Assembly: GCA_020853255.1 (NCBI GenBank)
Contig: JADYZI010000185.1
Coordinates: 1-11,437 of the forward strand
Length of the DNA: 11,437 nt
Source of the DNA: Acidobacteriota bacterium
GTDB lineage: Bacteria; Acidobacteriota; Blastocatellia; Pyrinomonadales; Pyrinomonadaceae
Direction: 5' to 3'
A program made the translations under genes and the position numbers. A model generated the notes under the pieces. That model had not been told where the DNA came from and did no database searches. It saw nothing but the letters and a program-made list of their open reading frames with translations. Below, piece after piece: positions 1 to 4,874 of the stretch (within the stretch, counting starts at the first letter, position 1; each line of letters starts with the position of its first letter).

Positions 1-1036
1 CGGGCATGTGTTCGGTAATAAAATTCGGGAAGACCTGGTCAGGCTTTGCAAACGGAAATGTGCCCGGAACACCGCTTCCCGCCACGCCGGCTTGAGCGTA
101 CTCCGCCGAGTTGTACGGGGCGTAAAACGCAAACAGCAGCACTCCGATAAACAGAAAACCGATGAACTGGACCAGTACGACCGCACCCGAACTCAACAAC
201 GCTGTTGCTGCCGATGACGGCTTGTTGGTGCAGAGATATCGTTGGACCAGATATTGATCCGTGCCGTGCGTTGACATTGTCAAAAAGCAACCGCCGATCA
301 AACCGCCCCAGAACGTATACGTCTTTGCGAAGTCGAGGCTGAAATCGAAAACATCGAACTTATCGTACTGGCTGCCGACGTTCAGTACTGTCGAAAGACC
401 GCCGTCGATATTCTGGATAAGCACAACGGCGGCCGCAATAGCACCGCCGATGTAGATGACGAGCTGCACGACCTCGACCCATATCACGGCTTCCATTCCG
501 CCGTAAAAGGTGAAGACGATCATCACCAATCCGAGCAGGATGATCGAGCCGATGATTATCGTTGTCTGATCGGCGGCCGGATTGAAAGAGGTATAAACGG
601 CAGCGAGTACTATCGCCGTCAGAAGCAGCCGAATGCCGTCCGCGATGTTCCGCATCACGACGAACAGGGCCGAGGCGAGCATTTTGACCTTGTTGCCGAA
701 GCGATCGCCGAGAAGCTGATAGACCGTTTGAAGTTCACCCTTGAAATAAAGCGGAATGAAGATGAGCGAGATGACGATCCGCCCGAGCATATAGCCGAAG
801 ACGAGCTGCAGGAATTGAAAGTTTCCGCCCTTCGCAAATGCCACGCCGGGTACGGAAACAAACGTGATCGTGCTTGTTTCCGTCGCCACGATAGACATGG
901 CTATCGCCCACCACGGCACGCTCCGGTCGCCGACGAAATAGTCTTCGGTCGTCTCCTGCTTTCCGGCGTACAAGATGCCGAAGGCGGTGATGCCGATCAG
1001 ATAGCCGAAAATTATTATCAGGTCAATTGGCTGCAT
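1..1036 (-). CDS. Sodium:solute symporter (SSS family), C-terminus cut off by window edge
   Basis: Inner-membrane secondary transporter that would couple solute uptake to a sodium gradient. The frame is open from an ATG at 1036 to the left edge, giving 345 residues; family members are usually about 500-600, so the C-terminal part is missing. Visible: a first membrane segment near residues 4-24, the SSS-typical stretch SIVATETSTITFVSVPG at 48-64, TFYGGMEAVIWVEVVQ at 176-191, and GGLIGGCFLTMSTHGTDQ at 244-261, which is characteristic of bacterial SSS proteins. Several further hydrophobic helices alternate with short loops. No strong ribosome-binding site precedes the ATG. It starts 33 bp after the lipoprotein gene and is probably co-transcribed with it. 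Family membership is clear. The substrate is not visible in the sequence; MurNAc or a related amino sugar is inferred only from the neighbouring kinase and MurQ. Confidence 0.93.
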   Translation of the reverse strand, partial: MQPIDLIIIFGYLIGITAFGILYAGKQETTEDYFVGDRSVPWWAIAMSIVATETSTITFVSVPGVAFAKGGNFQFLQLVFGYMLGRIVISLIFIPLYFKGELQTVYQLLGDRFGNKVKMLASALFVVMRNIADGIRLLLTAIVLAAVYTSFNPAADQTTIIIGSIILLGLVMIVFTFYGGMEAVIWVEVVQLVIYIGGAIAAAVVLIQNIDGGLSTVLNVGSQYDKFDVFDFSLDFAKTYTFWGGLIGGCFLTMSTHGTDQYLVQRYLCTNKPSSAATALLSSGAVVLVQFIGFLFIGVLLFAFYAPYNSAEYAQAGVAGSGVPGTFPFAKPDQVFPNFITEHMP

Positions 1037-1069
1037 CAGAATGCGGAGTTATCTTGATCCGACTTTTGA

Positions 1070-1489
1070 TTATTTAGGCACCATTACAATGGTCACGCTG
1101 CGGTTCGGCACAGCATTCTGCGTGACAGCCTTGCCTTCGTATTGTTTACCGTTCAGTTTTAGCGACACAATGTTCTCATGCCTGACCTGAACGCCAGATG
1201 CCGAATACATTACCCTTCCGGCTTCGCTTGTACCTTGCGTCAGGGCCGTGCCGTTAAATGTTGGTTCGTCCACGGCTATGACATCCACCGGCGGAGCCGT
1301 TTTCTCACCGGCGGCGACCGGCTTTGAGAAATAAAAACTCATCTCGATCGTTCGCTCTTGCCCCGCGCCTTTCAGCACAATGTCGGCCTTCAGATCAGCA
1401 TCAGCAGGAACGGCGGCCTTGGGCACAGGCTTATTTTCACCACAGGCGGCAAACGATAAAAGCAAAAGGGAAATTAGAATTGTCCTCAT
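1070..1489 (-). CDS. Small predicted lipoprotein of unknown function
   Basis: A 139-residue protein with a lipoprotein signal: charged start (MRT), a leucine-rich hydrophobic stretch and a lipobox ending FAAC with the lipidated cysteine at residue 16. Aspartate is absent at +2 (the residue is Gly), so outer-membrane sorting is plausible but not certain. The mature part begins with a Pro/Ala/Lys-rich linker (about 17-32) and then alternates polar and hydrophobic residues as in a small beta-sandwich. I do not recognise the family. It lies between murQ and the symporter on the same strand, 33 bp before the symporter. A plausible promoter lies just upstream, so lipoprotein and symporter may form their own transcription unit. 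A role in sugar capture or envelope attachment would be a guess. Confidence 0.8.
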   Translation of the reverse strand: MRTILISLLLLSFAACGENKPVPKAAVPADADLKADIVLKGAGQERTIEMSFYFSKPVAAGEKTAPPVDVIAVDEPTFNGTALTQGTSEAGRVMYSASGVQVRHENIVSLKLNGKQYEGKAVTQNAVPNRSVTIVMVPK

Positions 1490-1516
1490 ATTTTTACGCG
1501 GAGAAGAAGATCGTTA

Positions 1517-1545
1517 ATTGTACAGTCTTGATGAGCCGATTTCCA
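1517..1545 (-). promoter_or_regulatory. Candidate sigma70-type promoter for lipoprotein-symporter unit
   Basis: On the minus strand TGGAAA (1545-1540) is followed after 17 nt by TACAAT (1522-1517), matching 4 of 6 and 5 of 6 consensus positions. The expected start of transcription is near 1510, leaving a leader of about 20 nt before the ATG at 1489. The leader has no Shine-Dalgarno sequence. This is pattern matching only. Confidence 0.4.
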
Positions 1546-1599
1546 TCCGAAGGCCGCAGGGTTTATTCAAAGCAGGCACCATTCGCGCTCGGCAGCTTG

Positions 1600-1671
1600 T
1601 TCGTGGGTTTCGTCTCTTGATCCGTGTCTTTCGTGTTGGCGAAGCCGGATCCTGACCACGAAACCCACGAA
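1600..1671. repeat. Palindromic repeat-like element in murQ-lipoprotein gap
   Basis: The gap 1490-1728 has no credible gene. It holds a perfect 14-bp inverted repeat, TTCGTGGGTTTCGT at 1600-1613 and its complement at 1658-1671. Nested inside is a second inverted pair, GATCCG (1619-1624) with CGGATC (1646-1651), around a loop that itself holds TTCG...CGAA. The whole 72 nt can fold as one interrupted hairpin. This is the form of a dispersed intergenic palindrome (REP/MITE-like); copy number cannot be judged from one window. On the murQ transcript it lies about 58 nt after the stop codon and might stabilise the 3' end or attenuate read-through into the lipoprotein gene. Confidence 0.7.
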
Positions 1672-1728
1672 AAAAGAATACGAAAAAAACGCGCCTGGCC
1701 GGCCCGCATAGATCTTCGCTGACGAATT

Positions 1729-2622
1729 TTACTCCCTTAAGCTCAGTACCGCATCATCGACTACAAAATCCGAACTTTCGAGCGAGCGTGCGGCTGGTTC
1801 ACGGCCAACTTTGGCCCGATGCATTACAAGCGCGATGCGAAGGTCATGATCAGCCATTTCAAGCAATGCAGATGCCGCCGCCGCCTCAAGGCCCGTTTCT
1901 GCCATCAGTATCCGCAGGCCGCGTTCGCGAAGTTTTTCGTTTGACGTCTTCATGTTCGTCATTCGGTTGCCGTTCACGTAGCCTAGCCGGATCATCGCGA
2001 TGGTCGAGATCGTATTGAGTATCAGCTTTTGCGCGGTACCGGCCTTCATTCGTGTCGAACCGGTTATCGCTTCAGGCCCAACGACCGGAACGATCGCGAT
2101 GTCAACCGCTTTTGTGATCTCGGAATCAGGGTTACAAACGATGGCTGCTGTAAAGCATCCAAGCGAACGGGCGTATTCAACGGCCCCGATCGTGTACGGC
2201 GTGCGGCCGGACGCGGCAATGCCGACAACGGCGTCCTGCTTGTCCAATCCGCGGGCCTTGAGATCGGTCATAGCCGCCTCACGGTTGTCCTCACTGGCTT
2301 CAGTCGCTTGATAAAGTGCCTCATAGCCGCCGGCGATAATGCCCTGCACGAGATCGTATGAAACACCGTAAGTCGGGGGTATCTCCGACGCGTCAAGCAC
2401 GCCAAGGCGTCCGCTTGTTCCCGTACCGATATAGAAAAGCCTGCCGCCTTTTTCCAGCCGTTCAACGATATGATCGATAACATCTGCCACCTGCGGGAGA
2501 ACTTTCTCAACCGCCGCCGCGACAAGTTTGTCCTCGTTATTGATCAAGCTCGCCGCATCGATCGTCGAGGCTTTGTCGATCGCAATCGTGTTCAGATTTT
2601 CCTGTTCAGTGATTGGAAGCAT
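1729..2622 (-). CDS. murQ: N-acetylmuramic acid 6-phosphate etherase MurQ
   Basis: Cytoplasmic lyase that cleaves the lactyl ether of MurNAc-6-phosphate to give GlcNAc-6-phosphate and D-lactate, the committed step of MurNAc catabolism. At 297 residues it is the normal family length. SIS-domain sugar-phosphate motifs are intact: GTGTSGRLGVLDASE at 66-80, GIAASGRTPY near 138, and the MurQ signature ITGSTRMKAGTAQK near 190. Glu80 (DASE) and Glu111 (SEDNRE) align with the catalytic glutamates Glu83 and Glu114 described for the E. coli enzyme, so activity is expected. The start follows the kinase stop by only 14 bp, with a weak AGAGA purine stretch, so kinase and murQ are almost certainly one operon with the kinase first. 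Confidence 0.97.
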   Translation of the reverse strand: MLPITEQENLNTIAIDKASTIDAASLINNEDKLVAAAVEKVLPQVADVIDHIVERLEKGGRLFYIGTGTSGRLGVLDASEIPPTYGVSYDLVQGIIAGGYEALYQATEASEDNREAAMTDLKARGLDKQDAVVGIAASGRTPYTIGAVEYARSLGCFTAAIVCNPDSEITKAVDIAIVPVVGPEAITGSTRMKAGTAQKLILNTISTIAMIRLGYVNGNRMTNMKTSNEKLRERGLRILMAETGLEAAAASALLEMADHDLRIALVMHRAKVGREPAARSLESSDFVVDDAVLSLRE

Positions 2623-2636
2623 TCGAGCTTATTTCT

Positions 2637-3617
2637 CTATCGGCCATCGCCGTTATTCGAAACACGCTGACTTTCCAACGCCATCAGAGCGGCCGCATGC
2701 GCCGGGGAGATCTCCGGTTCGGTCAGAAAGGCTTTGGGCGCGACAGTGCGAATGGTGTCGATCATCGGTTTTGTCAATAATTCTCCCGCCTTGAACACGC
2801 TGCCAACGCAGCCGATCGGTACCTTTGTCCTTGCCAGGCCAAGGTTTTCGATGACGGCGCAGGCGGCAAGGCCGAGTTCTGTGCCTGCCTCCTGCATTAT
2901 GTTAACTGCGACCGCGTCGCCGTTCTGCGCCGCCTCTACAACAAATTTTGCAAAGCCTGCAATGCGTGTGTTATCGACCTGCGGCGAATATATGGCGACG
3001 ATCAGATTCTCTGGCCCGGAGGCCCTGAAATATTCAGATGCCTGTTGGCTTAATGTGGTTGCGATGCCGCGCCCGTCCGATGCCTTTGCGACGGAATGCA
3101 AGGCGGCTTGGGCTATTCCAACGCCACCGCCTTCGTCGCCCGCCAATGGCCCCCAACCGCCGGAGATCGCGATCTTGCCTTTTTCATTTTTCCCAAAGCA
3201 GATCGACCCTGTTCCTGCGATCACCACCAGCCCGGGTTTCCCGAGCGTTGTGGCGTAAAGAGCTATCTCGGCGTCCGTGATAACGGTCGTGTTCCTGATG
3301 CCCAGGCTGGCTATGAACCGGTCGCGGACGCGCTGGCGTTGGTCGATACGGCGGACCCCGGCAAGCCCAAGCGTCGCGGCATTTATGTCCAAGCGAGACA
3401 CCCGGCCGTCGTCGCACGCGTCATTAACGGCTTTGACAATATTTGCGACAGCGGTCTCAACGCCAACGCGAAGCGGGTTGGCCGGCCCCGAAAATGCTTC
3501 GCCTTTGATCTCGCCTCTTGCGGTCATAAGCGCGATGTGAGTTTTCGTGCCTCCGCCATCGACGCCCAGATATAGAGTTCGGCCGTTGCCGTTCCGTTTT
3601 GCCCGCTTAACCGCCAT
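2637..3617 (-). CDS. BadF/BadG/BcrA/BcrD-family sugar kinase, probable MurNAc/GlcNAc kinase
   Basis: ATP-dependent kinase of the ASKHA superfamily, in the group that includes eukaryotic GlcNAc kinase and the bacterial MurNAc/GlcNAc kinase MurK. At 326 residues it is close to family length. Visible: the phosphate-1 loop GVDGGGTKT (18-26), TDAEIAL with Asp115 at the position of the family's catalytic aspartate, the second phosphate loop AGTGSI (134-139), and GGWGPLAGDEGGG (153-165). A basic 15-residue N-terminal extension (MAVKRAKRNGNGRTL) precedes the usual start of the fold, so a later start is possible, but the ATG at 3617 is the only ATG there. Immediately upstream of murQ, it most likely makes MurNAc-6-P for the etherase, a step needed when uptake is not by a PTS. 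Sugar specificity is inferred from context. Confidence 0.9.
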   Translation of the reverse strand: MAVKRAKRNGNGRTLYLGVDGGGTKTHIALMTARGEIKGEAFSGPANPLRVGVETAVANIVKAVNDACDDGRVSRLDINAATLGLAGVRRIDQRQRVRDRFIASLGIRNTTVITDAEIALYATTLGKPGLVVIAGTGSICFGKNEKGKIAISGGWGPLAGDEGGGVGIAQAALHSVAKASDGRGIATTLSQQASEYFRASGPENLIVAIYSPQVDNTRIAGFAKFVVEAAQNGDAVAVNIMQEAGTELGLAACAVIENLGLARTKVPIGCVGSVFKAGELLTKPMIDTIRTVAPKAFLTEPEISPAHAAALMALESQRVSNNGDGR

Positions 3618-3806
3618 TGGGGGATACTATTTCCAACAAATCGCCAAACTATTCTTGTCGATACTTGACATATAATCAAATTTAACAGATTTTATGTATT
3701 CGATAAGATCGGTTGATATACAATAAGTTCGGAGTTCCATCCGGTCCGGTATTCCTTCCAAAGCAGAGCGGCCGCCGTCAAGGGCGGGCCTCATAGCGAA
3801 AACGAT
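3618..3806. promoter_or_regulatory. Divergent control region between kinase-murQ and LysR arms
   Basis: This 189-bp AT-rich stretch separates two diverging transcription units and no gene fits in it. For the minus arm, TTGATT (3679-3674) and AAGAAT (3656-3651), 17 nt apart, give a weak promoter with a leader of about 27 nt. For the plus arm, a perfect TTGACA at 3665-3670 is followed after 19 nt by TTTTAT (3690-3695), which would leave a leader of about 105 nt. Between and over these lies an imperfect palindrome, TGTC-N7-GACA at 3656-3670. It is 2 nt longer than the classical T-N11-A LysR box, but it is well placed for a LysR protein controlling both directions. Promoter and operator are sequence inferences. 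Confidence 0.45.
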
Positions 3807-4724
3807 ATGGAGATCAGACAGCTAAAAGCTTTCCTGGCAATCGCGGAGGCAAAGACATTTACGGCTGGGGCCCGCCGCGTTAACGTGACCCAGGCGGCCA
3901 TCTCCATGCAGATCCGCCAGCTTGAGGACGAGGTCGGGCTGCAGCTATTCACGCGAACGCCGCGGCGGGTAATTTTGACCGAAGCCGGCGAATATCTTCT
4001 CGAACGTGCGAGAAAGATATTGCGCGAACACGACTCTGCGTTGGCAGAGATAGCCGAGGTTGCGGGTGCGGAATACGGACGTTTACGGATCGGTTCGGCC
4101 TCGGGTACGTTCTCGATGACCCAATTGCCGGGAATCCTCTCCAGCCTGCTCGAAAAATTCCCAAATGCAGAACTTACAGTATCTGCCGGAACAAGCCAGG
4201 CGCTTGTAGAGAAAATGATGCACGGCGAGATCGACACGGCGTTCGTCTCACTGCCGGTCGATAATTTGAACATTAACACCGAGTCCCTATTCTCAGACGA
4301 GATAGTTGCGATCGCCCATCCCAAGCATCCGCTCGCAAAAGAAAAATACATCAGCGCCGCTACGCTGGCCGGCGAGAAACTTATTCTCGGTGAACGCGGC
4401 GGCAACACGCGGCGGATGATAGACGAATTTTTTCAGGCGGCAAACGTGCGGCCGAATATCACAATGGAACTCTCGCGCCAGGAGGCGGTTACCCGAATGG
4501 TCGAGATGGGCCTCGGCGTTGGGATGGCCGGTGCAAAATCGGTCGCAAAGGAAGTGCGGGAAGGAAGGCTTGGCTCGTGGCTTATCGAAGGTGCGGAGAT
4601 AAAGTGGGAACTCGGACTCGCCCGTTTGCGCGGCGGGCATTTTTCGCCGATTGGCAAAGAATTTGTGCGGCTGTGCAAGGAAAGCTTTGTCGAACGCGAG
4701 CGGGAACTGCGTGCAAAGCGGTAG
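3807..4724 (+). CDS. LysR-type transcriptional regulator
   Basis: A 305-residue DNA-binding regulator with normal LysR architecture. The N-terminal winged helix-turn-helix (about residues 1-60) starts MEIRQLKAFLAIAEAKTFT and contains the recognition region VTQAAISMQIRQLEDEVG, followed by LFTRTPRRVILTEAG. A linker helix leads to the periplasmic-binding-like effector domain (about 90-295), with the conserved hinge features GRLRIGSASG near 91 and the GLGVGMAG turn near 237. It is divergent to the kinase-murQ operon, the classic arrangement for a LysR protein controlling its neighbours. It is also only 51 bp before the AmiE-NamZ gene on the same strand. A peptidoglycan-derived effector is a guess from context. 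No strong ribosome-binding site is visible before the ATG. Confidence 0.95.
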   Translation: MEIRQLKAFLAIAEAKTFTAGARRVNVTQAAISMQIRQLEDEVGLQLFTRTPRRVILTEAGEYLLERARKILREHDSALAEIAEVAGAEYGRLRIGSASGTFSMTQLPGILSSLLEKFPNAELTVSAGTSQALVEKMMHGEIDTAFVSLPVDNLNINTESLFSDEIVAIAHPKHPLAKEKYISAATLAGEKLILGERGGNTRRMIDEFFQAANVRPNITMELSRQEAVTRMVEMGLGVGMAGAKSVAKEVREGRLGSWLIEGAEIKWELGLARLRGGHFSPIGKEFVRLCKESFVERERELRAKR

Positions 4725-4741
4725 GATAGCGTTAGGATCTT

Positions 4742-4874
4742 TACCACAGAGGCACGGAGACACAGAGAAGAAAAAATGAATTTCCGGCAGTTCATCATGA
4801 GTTTGAGCTTTGAAGGCTCCAGAGGGTTTTCAACGTTTCTTGTTGTTTCTCTGTGTCTCTTTGCCTTTGTGGTT
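4742..4874. repeat. Inverted repeat straddling the start of the AmiE-NamZ gene
   Basis: The left arm (4742-4770, beginning TACCACAGAGGCACGG) and right arm (4846-4874, ending GCCTTTGTGGTT) pair at 24 of 29 positions, and three of the mismatches are G-U pairs in RNA. The spacer of 75 nt contains the ATG at 4776. The right arm encodes residues 24-33 (VSLCLFAFVV), the hydrophobic core of the signal peptide. The left arm ends in GAGAAG (4765-4770), the only ribosome-binding-site candidate, 5 nt before the ATG. From memory, CACAGAG/CTCTGTG-rich palindromes of this look are dispersed intergenic repeats in many environmental bacterial genomes; copy number here cannot be seen. Confidence 0.75.

Noticed and set aside
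728..1057. 109-codon plus-strand frame opposite the symporter
   Set aside because: Antisense to a convincing membrane transporter, charged low-complexity product, no family resemblance.
3791..4408. 205-codon open frame on the minus strand opposite the LysR gene
   Set aside because: It is fully antisense to a clear LysR CDS and its translation is Ser/Arg-rich with no recognisable domain; a shadow frame.
4433..4798. Minus-strand frame whose product starts with a repeat-like SSLCLRASVV segment
   Set aside because: The segment is the reverse reading of the palindrome at 4742 and the rest is antisense to LysR; such spurious proteins commonly arise from this kind of repeat.
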